The position numbers and the translations under genes were made by a program. Shown here piece by piece: positions 1-8,218 of a stretch of DNA of 34,439 nt (position 1 is its first letter; every line of letters starts with the position of its first letter). The stretch covers positions 83,567 to 118,005 of the forward strand of contig JALUUL010000052.1 of assembly GCA_027021385.1 (NCBI GenBank). The letters run 5' to 3'. The notes under the pieces are model-generated. The model was not told the DNA's origin, searched no databases, and saw only the letters and a program-made list of their open reading frames with translations. The stretch is from Planctomycetota bacterium (GTDB lineage: Bacteria > Planctomycetota > UBA1135 > GCA-002748355).

Positions 1-1731
1 GACGGCCGGAACCGCGAGCATCGAGGTCCCCCCCCCGTGCACGACGACCTCCCGCTCGAGGATTCCCTCCTCTGCCGAGATCCCGAGGATCAGGAAGCTC
101 CGATCCCTCCTAGCCGGAACGTAGAGCCGGTCCCCGAAAACCAGCGGAGGGCATTGCAGGAAGAGGGGCTTCTTGTTCCAGGAACGATAAGCCCGTCTCC
201 AGATCTCCGTCCCCGATTCCATGTCGAAGCAGGCGAGCTTGTCCCGATACGGGAACTCCCCGTTCCGCCCCTGGGATCCAACCCTCTTCTCGACGAGGTA
301 ATACGCCCGGTTCTCGGCCAGCACGACCCGTTGCTGGGCGAGATCCATGACCGGAATCCGCAGGCGGAGCACCCCGTTCCCCTGCACGGTGGGGACCCGA
401 TAGCTCGAAACACGCTTCCAGGTATCCGGGTCCGGCGGGAAGGAGCCCTCGAGCTTCCCGCTCAGGAGGTCGCAGAGGACCAGGCGGTCATGATCCTTGA
501 AGACGAGACGGCTCCGCGAGGGATCGAAGGCCACGGGCACGCCGGTCCGGAAGGACTTGACGTTCGGCATCATGACCGGCCCTCCACCGAAGAAGACGGT
601 GCGACCCCGGTTCCCGCTGCGACGCGTCCTCAACCCGTAAGGGTCGGGCTGGTGGAAACGGAATCTCCAGAGGAGGGTCAACGCGGAAGCCGGCAGCCCC
701 TCGGAGACGCCCGACCTCCTCTTCGCGAGGGTTTCGGAGTCCCGAATCCGGAAGGCGGGGTGGTCCCCCAGGGCCGTGATCGGCACGAGTTCCCCGAGCA
801 CGCGGACCGAACCTTTGGGATCCTCGGCCCGGAGGCGGGCCAGGGTCTCTGCGAGACGGATGCGGTCGCCGATCAGGGCCCGGGCCTGTGCCAGGCGCAA
901 CAAGGTCCGGCGCAGGAGCTTGGGGCTCAGATCGGGGTATTCCTCCAGCAGTCTTTCCCGCCAGAGGATGCTCCGTTCGACCTCCCCGCGGCTCAATTCG
1001 AAATCGGCCAGGAGGCCGACGATCTCGGGCCCGACCCCGCTCGCGAAATAGAGATCCGCCAGCCTCGCGAGCCGTCCGGGATCCAGGACCCCGGCCGCAT
1101 CCGCGAACTCCCGCGCGGCCCGGCCGTCGACGAGCAGTCGGTAGGCCTCCCGCCCTTCGGGCTCCAGCCCGCAGATCAGGCGCTGGCAATGACGGACCAG
1201 GGGGAGGTAGAGATGCTCGTCCTCGCTGTAGAGGGCCGAGAAGGGGTCGTTCGCCCCCTCGAAACCCTTCTCCAGGGCCTTCCCCTCCAGGAGCCTCTGG
1301 ATATCGCCGACGCCCTCCTCCCATTTCCCCTCGGCCAGGAAGCGTTGCGCCTTGTCGAGGATACGGTTCAGGTCCGGGTTCTCCGGAAGGACGAGGCCTC
1401 CGGCGCCGCCCTCGTCCCCGTCCCTCGATCCATCCCCATCATCGGGGACGACGACGCCGTTCCCCCCTCCGATCCCGATCCAGTTCCGGGCCGGCACTTT
1501 CCGTTCTTTCCTTGGAGAGGCCTTCTTCCCCGGCTTGGTCTTCTCGCCCTTCTTTTTCGCCGTACCCGCCCGAGGGCCCTTCTTCCCCCCGCCCTGGACC
1601 TCCCCCGCCCGGTTTCCGGAGCCTCCGTCCCGGAAGGGGTTCCCCGGCCCGGGGGGGACGGCGGAAAGCAGTCCGAGGAGCAGGAACGCGGCCGGGAACG
1701 GCGGAATCATGCGGCGGAGTATCCAGGTCAT
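1..1731 (-). CDS. Exported PQQ-like beta-propeller protein (C-terminus outside window)
   Basis: The minus-strand frame from ATG 1731 stays open for 577 codons to the window edge, so the protein is partial at its C-terminus. Residues 1-30 form a signal peptide (MTWILRRMIPPFPAAFLLLG); a second ATG at 1710 is an alternative start. A Lys/Gly/Pro-rich low-complexity linker follows (about 33-90), then a helical TPR-like segment (RILDKAQRFLAEGKWEEG, near 124). From about residue 380 come blades of a PQQ-type propeller, including LVFKDHDRLVLCDLLSGK (about 406-424), LACFDMESGTEIWRR (about 498-512) and PPLVFGDRLYVPARR (about 524). Such proteins are common in planctomycetes and are rarely quinoproteins, so cofactor binding is not implied. 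It is divergent from another exported propeller gene across a short shared region. The fold is fairly secure; the function is unknown. Confidence 0.8.
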   Translation of the reverse strand, partial: MTWILRRMIPPFPAAFLLLGLLSAVPPGPGNPFRDGGSGNRAGEVQGGGKKGPRAGTAKKKGEKTKPGKKASPRKERKVPARNWIGIGGGNGVVVPDDGDGSRDGDEGGAGGLVLPENPDLNRILDKAQRFLAEGKWEEGVGDIQRLLEGKALEKGFEGANDPFSALYSEDEHLYLPLVRHCQRLICGLEPEGREAYRLLVDGRAAREFADAAGVLDPGRLARLADLYFASGVGPEIVGLLADFELSRGEVERSILWRERLLEEYPDLSPKLLRRTLLRLAQARALIGDRIRLAETLARLRAEDPKGSVRVLGELVPITALGDHPAFRIRDSETLAKRRSGVSEGLPASALTLLWRFRFHQPDPYGLRTRRSGNRGRTVFFGGGPVMMPNVKSFRTGVPVAFDPSRSRLVFKDHDRLVLCDLLSGKLEGSFPPDPDTWKRVSSYRVPTVQGNGVLRLRIPVMDLAQQRVVLAENRAYYLVEKRVGSQGRNGEFPYRDKLACFDMESGTEIWRRAYRSWNKKPLFLQCPPLVFGDRLYVPARRDRSFLILGISAEEGILEREVVVHGGGTSMLAVPAV

Positions 1732-1847
1732 CCGGGGTCGGGGGAAGGAACCGGCCGGGGAGGGAACCGGCGGACCATTCTACGCGGATACGGGGGGCGC
1801 ACCCGACGGCCGTTCCGGGAAAGTCCCCGGGAAATCCACGCTACGAA

Positions 1848-1882
1848 CGGGCTCGAGCCCGGACGATTCCCCGGTGGGAATC
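1848..1882. promoter_or_regulatory. Two adjacent palindromes in the divergent intergenic region
   Basis: The 249-bp gap between the two divergent propeller genes (1732-1980) holds a perfect 14-bp palindrome, CGGGCTCGAGCCCG (1848-1861). Three bases later there is a 7-bp inverted repeat, GATTCCC-CGGT-GGGAATC (1865-1882). Their position between two divergent start codons suits an operator or a leader hairpin serving one or both genes. No convincing -35/-10 pair was found. The role is inferred; the palindromes are read directly. Confidence 0.4.
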
Positions 1883-1980
1883 CTCCCCGCCGCTGCACGT
1901 CGGAGCCTTTCCCGTTAGCCTGTCCGTTTCGATCGGGGTTCGCCCGCCCACCCGACCTCGACCCTTCCCAGGATCCTTCG

Positions 1981-4620
1981 ATGTCTCGGAAACCCGGACA
2001 CAGACGCGCCGTCCTCCGCCTCCTTCCCGCGGGAGTCCTCCTTCTCGGTGGTCTCCGCGCCGGAACCGCGGCGGACCCGCCCGCGGTCCCGGTCCGGACC
2101 TCCCGTTGCGGATCCGGCGCCGTCTCCGCGAACAGGGACTTTGACCGGGAGAATTTCCTTTCCGCCAGCCAGGAGAGGGGATCGAAGGAGAAGAAGGACG
2201 CCTCCCAGGGAAAGCCCCCGAAAGACGAGCCTCTCCCGAGTGGTCGGGGAAAAGCACCGGGGCGGAATCCGAACAAGGATGGCGGGCCGGAAAGCGAGGG
2301 GGTCCCCCCCGCTCGAAGCCCGCAGGATCCCGCACGGATTCTCGACCCCTTGATGAACCGGGGCTTCTTCAAGCGCCTGGAGGTCCTCCCCCGGATCCTC
2401 GCAATCGACGAGGACGAGTTCGCGACCCGATTCCAGCCCCTGTTGACCGGGGACCGGAACCGCCTCTTCCTGATGATCCGGGAACTCGTCGCGCGACTCG
2501 GAGACCTGCGCTACGGGGTCCGGGAGAAGGCCGAACGGAGCCTCAAGAACCTCGGTCCCCGCGCCCTGCCGATCCTCGAGGAGCTCGGGGACCCGAAGGA
2601 CCTCGAGGCGAGGATCCGTCTCGGTTATGTCCGCAAGGCCCTGCGGGCCATGGGGAACGAGGACCTGATCCGCAGGGCCCTGCGGGCCCGCACCCTCGCG
2701 GAAGCCCTTGAATACAGGATCGGCCCCCTCGAGGCGCGGGCCCTGATGGCGGCGCTCGACCACGTGGATCGGAGGGTGCAGCTCACCGCGATCCGCTCCC
2801 TGGGCAGCCAGCTCGCCCGCCCGGACCTTGCGAAGCTCTACGGGGAGGACTTCCGGAAGGCCGTCGAGCCTGAGATCGAAAGCCAGGACCTCGAGTTGCG
2901 CAATGCCGCCCTCGCGGCTCTCGGGAACATTCCGCTGGCCTCCTCCAGGGCCTTGCTCCTCGCGCTCGTCCGCGACGGGAAGCGGCCTTTAAGCCTTCGG
3001 ATCCTCGCCCTGCGCCTCCTCCTCGGGCGGAAGGACCAGGCCCCCGTGGAACTCCGGGCCGATCTCGTTGGAATCCGCCCCCCCCTCCTCAAGGCCCTCG
3101 CCGAGACCCTCGCCGCTCCGCCGCTCCCCTCGAACGGGAAGGACTCGAGGCCCCCGGCCGCGGTCCGGGTCTTCCTCCAGGACGATCCGGGCCTCGCCCT
3201 CGACACCAGCATCCGGGGCCTACGAGGCGATCGCATCGCGGTCCTCCCGGCCGAGGGCTTCGGAAACATCTCCGAGCTGCGGATCCCCCGCGCCTTGATC
3301 GAGAAAATCGAGGTGGTCCACGACTCCGAGGCCCCCCCTCCCCGCGGAATTCACCTCCTGATGAAAACGGGAAGCCGCCTGCGCATCACCGACCCGAAGC
3401 TCGAGGGGAAGACCCTCGTCGTGAAGGCCCTCGGCCGCGAACTCAGGATCCCGCTCAAGAAGGTGCGCGGGCTGATGGGCAATCCGACCCTGAGGCGCTT
3501 CTTCGGAGGTAGCAGGAAGTTCGACCAGTGCCGTCTCTCCAAGGACCCGAAGACCCCGATCGGAGGAAAGCTCCTCGGATTCACCGGGGACGGGATCCGT
3601 TTCGAGACCTCCGAGGGGGAACGGCCCTTCTCCTGGAAGGAAGTCCGGTCCTTGCTCCTCCGGCTCGAGACCAAGGGAGGCCCCCTGACGGAACCGGGCG
3701 ACCTGAACCAGTTCGTCCTCGCCGAACTCCGCGACGGACAGCGTCTCGTCGGCTATCTGGGGGACCTGGGACCCACGAGGATCCTGCTGGCGGACGAGAT
3801 CTTCGGCATCGTCGAGATCCCGCTCGCCGACATCGAATCCCTGCACCTCTCCAACTCCGGCAGCGCGCTCTCGGGTTTCACCCTCATCGTCGACTACGGG
3901 AACATCAAGGTCTACGAGGTCGACAACGAGGGGAAGGAGGTCTGGGCCCTGCCTCTCGACCTCTTCGGACCGGTCGACGCCGAACTCCTGCCGAACGGGA
4001 ATCTCCTGATCACCGAGCAGGAGGACAACGCCGTCCGCGAATACGATCGCGACGGCGAAGAGGTCTGGAGCTTCGGGGACCTCGACACCCCGCGGGACGC
4101 GGACATCCTGCGGAGCGGAAACATCCTGATCACGGACACGAAGAACAACCGCGTGATCGAGGTCGACAGGAAGAAGAGGATCCTCTGGACCTTCGGCCGC
4201 AAGGAGGCCAGGGATTCCCGTTTCAAACCGTACGACGCCGATCGGCTGCCGAACGGCAACACCCTGATCGCGGACTTCGGCGGTTCCCGGATCCTCGAGG
4301 TGGCTCCGGACGGGAGCATCGTGTGGGAGCAGAAGAACCTCCCCTTCTGCTACGACGCCGACCGCCTCCCGAACGGCGACACTCTCGTGACCCTTCACAA
4401 GACGGGGAAAGGGCCGTCGACCGGAAAGATCCTCGAGTTCAATCCGAACCACCAGATCGTCTGGCAGTTGACGCGCCTGAAGAACCCCTCCGATGCGGAC
4501 CGGCTTCCGGACGGCACGACGATGGTCTGCGAGGTCAGCGGCGTTTCGATCTACGGCCGTCAGGGAAAGCTCCTATCTCGCTTCGAAACCGACTGGGCCA
4601 CCGAGGCCTCCCGGTATTGA
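1981..4620 (+). CDS. Exported HEAT-repeat protein with C-terminal LPNGN-type beta-propeller
   Basis: The protein has 879 aa. The start at ATG 1981 is chosen because it opens a signal peptide (MSRKPGHRRAVLRLLPAGV...) and because the open frame upstream of it lies antisense to the neighbouring gene. After a charged Lys/Pro/Gly linker (about 55-115) come helical HEAT-like repeats (about 160-373, e.g. LRNAALAALGNIPLASSRAL). Next is a beta-rich middle part (about 400-625) with SH3-like motifs such as ELRDGQRLVGYLGDL. The end (about 631-874) has five to six repeats of about 45-50 residues built on DADRLPNGNTLIAD...ILEV...IVW, a pattern seen in arylsulfotransferase-like and NHL-like propellers. No catalytic residues were identified. 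It may be a secreted scaffold or sensor that binds cell-surface ligands. The domain calls are by pattern; the function is unknown. Confidence 0.8.
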   Translation: MSRKPGHRRAVLRLLPAGVLLLGGLRAGTAADPPAVPVRTSRCGSGAVSANRDFDRENFLSASQERGSKEKKDASQGKPPKDEPLPSGRGKAPGRNPNKDGGPESEGVPPARSPQDPARILDPLMNRGFFKRLEVLPRILAIDEDEFATRFQPLLTGDRNRLFLMIRELVARLGDLRYGVREKAERSLKNLGPRALPILEELGDPKDLEARIRLGYVRKALRAMGNEDLIRRALRARTLAEALEYRIGPLEARALMAALDHVDRRVQLTAIRSLGSQLARPDLAKLYGEDFRKAVEPEIESQDLELRNAALAALGNIPLASSRALLLALVRDGKRPLSLRILALRLLLGRKDQAPVELRADLVGIRPPLLKALAETLAAPPLPSNGKDSRPPAAVRVFLQDDPGLALDTSIRGLRGDRIAVLPAEGFGNISELRIPRALIEKIEVVHDSEAPPPRGIHLLMKTGSRLRITDPKLEGKTLVVKALGRELRIPLKKVRGLMGNPTLRRFFGGSRKFDQCRLSKDPKTPIGGKLLGFTGDGIRFETSEGERPFSWKEVRSLLLRLETKGGPLTEPGDLNQFVLAELRDGQRLVGYLGDLGPTRILLADEIFGIVEIPLADIESLHLSNSGSALSGFTLIVDYGNIKVYEVDNEGKEVWALPLDLFGPVDAELLPNGNLLITEQEDNAVREYDRDGEEVWSFGDLDTPRDADILRSGNILITDTKNNRVIEVDRKKRILWTFGRKEARDSRFKPYDADRLPNGNTLIADFGGSRILEVAPDGSIVWEQKNLPFCYDADRLPNGDTLVTLHKTGKGPSTGKILEFNPNHQIVWQLTRLKNPSDADRLPDGTTMVCEVSGVSIYGRQGKLLSRFETDWATEASRY

Positions 4621-4623
4621 TCG

Positions 4624-4648
4624 AGGGGCGTCCCCGGCGAGCGCCCCT
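4624..4648 (+). terminator. Possible stem-loop terminator after the HEAT/propeller gene
   Basis: A perfect 7-bp stem, AGGGGCG (4624-4630) with CGCCCCT (4642-4648), encloses an 11-nt loop and begins three bases after the stop codon. Only two T residues precede a mixed tract, so it is not a classical intrinsic terminator. It could end the propeller transcript or simply protect its 3' end. Confidence 0.4.
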
Positions 4649-4718
4649 TGCCACGGGACCTTTCTCCCCACAAGATGCGGTCGGCTTTCCGGTGAAGCAG
4701 GGCGGCGGGCCGGAGGCG

Positions 4719-4767
4719 TTCCGGCCGGAATCGAGTATGGCCCGGTTTCGCAGGGAAGCGTTTTCCC
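4719..4767 (+). promoter_or_regulatory. Palindromes in the leader of the electron-transfer operon
   Basis: Upstream of the four-gene operon lie a perfect 12-bp palindrome, TTCCGGCCGGAA (4719-4730), and an inverted repeat GGGAA-GCGTT-TTCCC (4753-4767). A strong Shine-Dalgarno, AGGAGG (4779-4784), follows eight bases before ATG 4793. The palindromes are candidate operator sites for the operon. I could not recognise a sigma-70 promoter. The function is inferred from position only. Confidence 0.35.
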
Positions 4768-4792
4768 GGTCGGCGGACAGGAGGTCGGAATC

Positions 4793-5590
4793 ATGAAGGC
4801 GTTCTTTCTTCTCCCCTTTTTTTCATTCCTCCTCCCGGGAATCGAGACCCTCCCCCGGGTGACCGCGGCCGCTCCCGGAGGGATCGCCGGGCAGGAATCT
4901 CCGCAAACGCGAAAGTCCGCAATGCCCGACCTTCGCGAGGAGATTCGGGAACTCAGGGAGCGGATCGCTCGATTGGAGGACCTCGCCCGGAAACGGGGAT
5001 GGTTCGTCCCTCGCGGAAAGGGGATGGGCGCCATGGGCAAGGGCATGGGCGCCATGGGTAAGGGAATGGGCAAGGGCATGGGTAAGGGCATGGGGGCCAA
5101 GGGCAAGGGAACGGCCGCCATGGGCAAAGGGCCGATGGGCGGAATGAAGGCCATGGGAAAGGGAACGGACTCCGGCCGGGAAGGGAATCCGCCTCCGGCA
5201 TCCGCACCCCGGACCAGGACCGCCCCCCTCGAGACTCCGGGGATCCTCCATGCGGGAGCGGAGAGATTCTTCCTCGATCTCGAAGAACGCCTCGCGCTGA
5301 CTCCGGACCAGGTACGCAGGCTCCTCGAAATCGAGAAGGCCTCCGACTCCGACGACGAGGTCTTCGACCGGCGGATCGCCGAGGAGGAGGCGAGGCTCTG
5401 GAGGATGACCGGCGAGGCCGGAACCTCCCTGGAGCGGATCGGGAAGCAGGTCCGGACCGTCGCCGGTCTGGAAGCCGAGAAACGCCTCGCCTTCATCGCG
5501 AAGGTCTTCGAGGCGGCGCGGATCCTCACCCCGGAACAACGCCGAAAACTCGCGGACACGGCGATCCCGCGTTCCGGGGGAGGAAAATGA
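4793..5590 (+). CDS. LTxxQ (Spy/CpxP-like) exported protein with Met-Gly-Lys repeat
   Basis: The protein has 265 aa. ATG 4793 is fixed by AGGAGG eight bases upstream. A signal peptide (MKAFFLLPFFSFLLPG, cut perhaps near residue 27) is followed by a short coiled coil (44-69, heptads in LREEIRELRERIARLEDLA). A low-complexity tract of MGKG/MGAMGKG units spans 75-125. The C-terminal helical domain carries two LTxxQ-type motifs, LTPDQ (169-173) and LTPEQ (245-249), typical of the periplasmic Spy/CpxP/CnrX-like superfamily, whose members sense metals or act as ATP-independent chaperones. The Met-rich tract might bind a soft metal such as copper, but that is a guess. It is the first gene of the operon and overlaps the reductase gene by 4 bp (ATGA). 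The superfamily call is reasonable; the role within the redox operon is unknown. Confidence 0.72.
   Translation: MKAFFLLPFFSFLLPGIETLPRVTAAAPGGIAGQESPQTRKSAMPDLREEIRELRERIARLEDLARKRGWFVPRGKGMGAMGKGMGAMGKGMGKGMGKGMGAKGKGTAAMGKGPMGGMKAMGKGTDSGREGNPPPASAPRTRTAPLETPGILHAGAERFFLDLEERLALTPDQVRRLLEIEKASDSDDEVFDRRIAEEEARLWRMTGEAGTSLERIGKQVRTVAGLEAEKRLAFIAKVFEAARILTPEQRRKLADTAIPRSGGGK
5015..5167 (+). repeat. In-gene Met-Gly-Lys coding repeat
   Basis: An imperfect tandem array is built from the 12-nt unit atgggcaaggg(c/a), mixed with atgggcgcc units. It encodes about 50 residues of GKGMGAMGKG-type sequence (residues 75-125 of the LTxxQ protein). Codon variation between copies (ggc/ggt/ggg, aag/aaa) suggests that the amino-acid pattern is maintained, rather than a very recent slippage event. 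Confidence 0.8.
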
Positions 5591-7446
5591 AGAGGAAACG
5601 CGGCCTCCGACTCCCCGCCCTCCTCGTGATCCTCGCGGCCTCCGGCACGGCGTCGGGGCAGATGCAGGGGGGTGACCACGCAAGCCACCATCCGGGGAAG
5701 CCCCCCGCGGACGCCGCCTCCCGACCGGCGCCGATGCAGGGAGGGGGACCCGGGGGCATGGGGCGGCCCGCGGAAAAGGGTCGAGGAAAGGGGGGGCCGG
5801 GAGGAAAGGGCCGAGCGGTCCCCTCCGAGAAGACCGAACTCGTTCCCCTCTTCATGAACCTCGGCGAGGTGACCCCGGAACGACTCGAGGAGATTCGGAG
5901 CCTGGCCGGGACGAGGGCCGCCGCGGGCATCTCCCGGATGAGGTCCGCCCTGGACCGGATGCTCTCCGCCTTTGCGGCGGACGACCTCGCCGAGGTCGAG
6001 AACGGGGCCTCGGAACTCGAAGACGGTCTCTCGCAGTTCATGAGCGGCATCGCCGCGGTCCGCGCGCTCGCCGAACGGAGATCCCCCAGGAACACGGCCC
6101 TTCGATGGCTGCGAAGCGAACTCCATCTCGTTCCGCCCCCCGAACCGGGACAGGGGGGAGGATTCCTTTCCGGCCTGTCCGCCACGCATGTCTTCTTCAT
6201 GGCTCTCGTGGCCCTCGTCGCGATCGCGGGCACGGTGATGTATTGGAGGCGGACGCGGCGCGCTTCCGAGCTTCTCGAACGCATCGCCGCCGCGGGCGGG
6301 GCCGCTCCGGACGAATCCGCTTCCACTCGGAAACCGCCCTCCCCTTCCCCGGAGGAAGAGTTTTCGAGCGGGCTGATTCCGGTGAAACGGAGGAAGGTCT
6401 GCAAGATGCGGGTGGCCCGGATCCAGAGGGAGACCCCCGATGTCAAGACCTTCCGGCTCACGGCCTGCGACGGGGGCTGTATCGGCTTCGGTTATCTCCC
6501 CGGACAGTTCCTCACGATCACGCTGCCGGTGGCCGAGGGCAAGACGATCCGTCGCAGTTACACGATCTCCTCCTCCCCGACCCAGGCCTTCTATTGCGAA
6601 ATCACCGTCAAGCGTGAAGAGAAGGGCCTGGGCTCCCGATTCCTCCACGACGAGGTCGAGGTGGGCGACACCTTCCGGGTCCAGGCTCCGAACGGGAAGT
6701 TCCACTTCACGGGGAAGGAAGCGGACAGCATCGTCCTCATCGCGGGGGGAGTCGGGATCACCCCGATGATGAGCATCACGAGGGCCTTGACCGACATGTG
6801 CTGGAAGGGGGACATCCACTTCCTCGCGGCGGTCCGGGATCCGGACCACTTCATCTTCCGCGAGGAACTCGAAAGGTTGGCGCGCTCCTATCCGAACCTC
6901 CACCTGCACGTCGCCGCGAGTCGGATCGACAAGGATCTCGAGGGCTTCACGAAGGGGCGGCTCAGCAAGGAACGGCTCGCCGAATGGGTTCCCGGAATCC
7001 GCTCCGAACGGATCCATCTCTGCGGGGCTCCGGCGATGATGGATGCCGTGCTCGGGATGCTCGAGGAACTCGGAGTCCCGAAGGCGAACATCCATCTCGA
7101 GAGCTTCGGGGCCGGAACCAAGAAGAAGCCTTCCGGCGGGGAGATCTCGGAGGGAGAGGTCCCTGACGGGAAAACGCCCTCGAAGGGAGCCAGGATCCTG
7201 TTCAAGGACTCCGGCAAGACGGCCGTCCTTCGGGAAGGCGAAACGATCCTCGAGGCCGCGGAGAGGGTCGGGGTGGAAATCGAAAGCTCCTGCCGGGCGG
7301 GGATGTGCGGGATCTGCGCGGTCAAACTCCTCGAGGGGCGCGTGGAGATGGAAACGGAAGACGGCCTGGATCCCGAGGACAAGGAGAAGGGAATGGTCCT
7401 CACCTGCGTGACGCGCTGCTCCGAGGACATCGTCCTCGAGGCCTGA
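5587..7446 (+). CDS. Membrane-anchored FAD/NAD(P)H oxidoreductase with C-terminal 2Fe-2S ferredoxin domain
   Basis: The 619-aa protein starts at ATG 5587, overlapping the previous stop codon. Signal-like residues 1-24 lead into a His/Met/Gly-rich stretch (25-75) and a helical extracytoplasmic part, then a membrane helix (about 199-221) followed by basic residues. The rest is a ferredoxin-NADP reductase-type module. It has the FAD motif RSYT (323-326), the nucleotide motif GGVGITP (387-393), CGAP (479-482), and a plant-type 2Fe-2S site C569-x4-C574-x2-C577-x29-C607. The order FAD, NAD, 2Fe-2S matches Hcr- and phthalate-dioxygenase-reductase-like enzymes. By the positive-inside rule the redox domain faces the cytoplasm. 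It probably takes electrons from NAD(P)H and passes them to the b-type cytochrome encoded next. The extracytoplasmic N-terminal extension is not a usual part of this family. The enzyme class is secure; the partner is inferred. Confidence 0.9.
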   Translation: MKRKRGLRLPALLVILAASGTASGQMQGGDHASHHPGKPPADAASRPAPMQGGGPGGMGRPAEKGRGKGGPGGKGRAVPSEKTELVPLFMNLGEVTPERLEEIRSLAGTRAAAGISRMRSALDRMLSAFAADDLAEVENGASELEDGLSQFMSGIAAVRALAERRSPRNTALRWLRSELHLVPPPEPGQGGGFLSGLSATHVFFMALVALVAIAGTVMYWRRTRRASELLERIAAAGGAAPDESASTRKPPSPSPEEEFSSGLIPVKRRKVCKMRVARIQRETPDVKTFRLTACDGGCIGFGYLPGQFLTITLPVAEGKTIRRSYTISSSPTQAFYCEITVKREEKGLGSRFLHDEVEVGDTFRVQAPNGKFHFTGKEADSIVLIAGGVGITPMMSITRALTDMCWKGDIHFLAAVRDPDHFIFREELERLARSYPNLHLHVAASRIDKDLEGFTKGRLSKERLAEWVPGIRSERIHLCGAPAMMDAVLGMLEELGVPKANIHLESFGAGTKKKPSGGEISEGEVPDGKTPSKGARILFKDSGKTAVLREGETILEAAERVGVEIESSCRAGMCGICAVKLLEGRVEMETEDGLDPEDKEKGMVLTCVTRCSEDIVLEA

Positions 7447-7462
7447 GCCCGAAGCGGAATCC

Positions 7463-8218
7463 ATGCAAGAACGGGAAGAACTCCTCGTAGGAAGCCTCGT
7501 CGTCCTGATGCTGGTCGTCTGGCTGGGTTTCGAGGTCCATGTCTCCCCCAGGTTCGCGGGAAGCGCCTGGGGGGGGGCCCTGGCCGTCACCGGCTCCCTC
7601 CTGATGCTCGTCCCCGCCGCCTACATCCTCGTCAAACGAATAAAGCGCATCCGGAATCTCCTCCATCCCCGGATCTCGATGCGCACTCTTCTCGCGATAC
7701 ACATCTACGCCGGCGTCATCGGCCCGATCCTCGTGATCCTCCATACGGGCCACAAGTTCGAGAGCGCCCTCGGCGTCGCCCTGACCTCCCTGACCCTCAT
7801 CGTCGTCCTCAGCGGTTTCATCGGTCGCTATCTCCTCGCCAGGATCAACCGCGCGCTGCGCCATTCGGACTCTCTCATCCGGGAACTCGAGCGGCGATAC
7901 GAGGAGACCGGCGACCAACTGCGGGAATCCGACCCCGATTCCGCGTCCCGACTCCTGCGGGACGCGAGGAGGGCTTTTCCCGGCCTCCTGCTCCGACCCT
8001 CCGAGCCGCTCGGTCCGGAACCTTCCCCGATCCGCAGGGCCGTCGCTCTCTCGGACGCGATCGCCGACCTCGAATACTCCCACAGGATCCAGGCGACGGT
8101 GAAGAGGATGTTCCAGGCCTGGCTCAAGACCCACATCGTCCTCTCCTGCGCTCTCTACTTCCTGATGGCCTTGCACGTCTGGGCCTCGATCCACTTCGGG
8201 ATCCGGTGGTTCGAATGA
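7463..8218 (+). CDS. Five-helix membrane protein, probable diheme b-type cytochrome
   Basis: The 251-aa protein has about five membrane helices (near 8-25, 36-58, 75-95, 100-127 and 222-243). A charged, partly coiled cytoplasmic or periplasmic loop (130-215) sits between helices four and five. Helix three carries H80 and H94, and helix five H224 and H238. Each pair has 13 residues between the histidines, the spacing that places two bis-His b hemes across a membrane in cytochrome b, cytochrome b561 and ferric reductase-type proteins. H97 and H244 are extra. The gene lies 16 bp after the reductase gene and overlaps the heptaheme cytochrome gene by ATGA. It is therefore placed to carry electrons across the membrane from the 2Fe-2S reductase to the c-type cytochrome. 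Heme binding is inferred from the His spacing; I cannot assign a named family. Confidence 0.75.
   Translation: MQEREELLVGSLVVLMLVVWLGFEVHVSPRFAGSAWGGALAVTGSLLMLVPAAYILVKRIKRIRNLLHPRISMRTLLAIHIYAGVIGPILVILHTGHKFESALGVALTSLTLIVVLSGFIGRYLLARINRALRHSDSLIRELERRYEETGDQLRESDPDSASRLLRDARRAFPGLLLRPSEPLGPEPSPIRRAVALSDAIADLEYSHRIQATVKRMFQAWLKTHIVLSCALYFLMALHVWASIHFGIRWFE

Noticed and set aside
37..1980. Open plus-strand frame continuing upstream of the HEAT/propeller gene
   Set aside because: It is antisense to the PQQ-like propeller gene, has Pro/Glu/Arg-rich composition without protein motifs, and the real start at 1981 has a signal peptide.
4719..4745. Sigma-70 promoter with TATGGC as -10 before the electron-transfer operon
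   Set aside because: The -10 match is poor and no -35 stands at 16-18 bp.
5015..5167. CRISPR-like or intergenic repeat array
   Set aside because: The units are short, adjoining and in frame within a gene; there are no spacers.
4573..7590. Long minus-strand open frame over the LTxxQ and reductase genes
   Set aside because: It is a mirror of two genes with clear motifs; long antisense frames are expected at this GC content.
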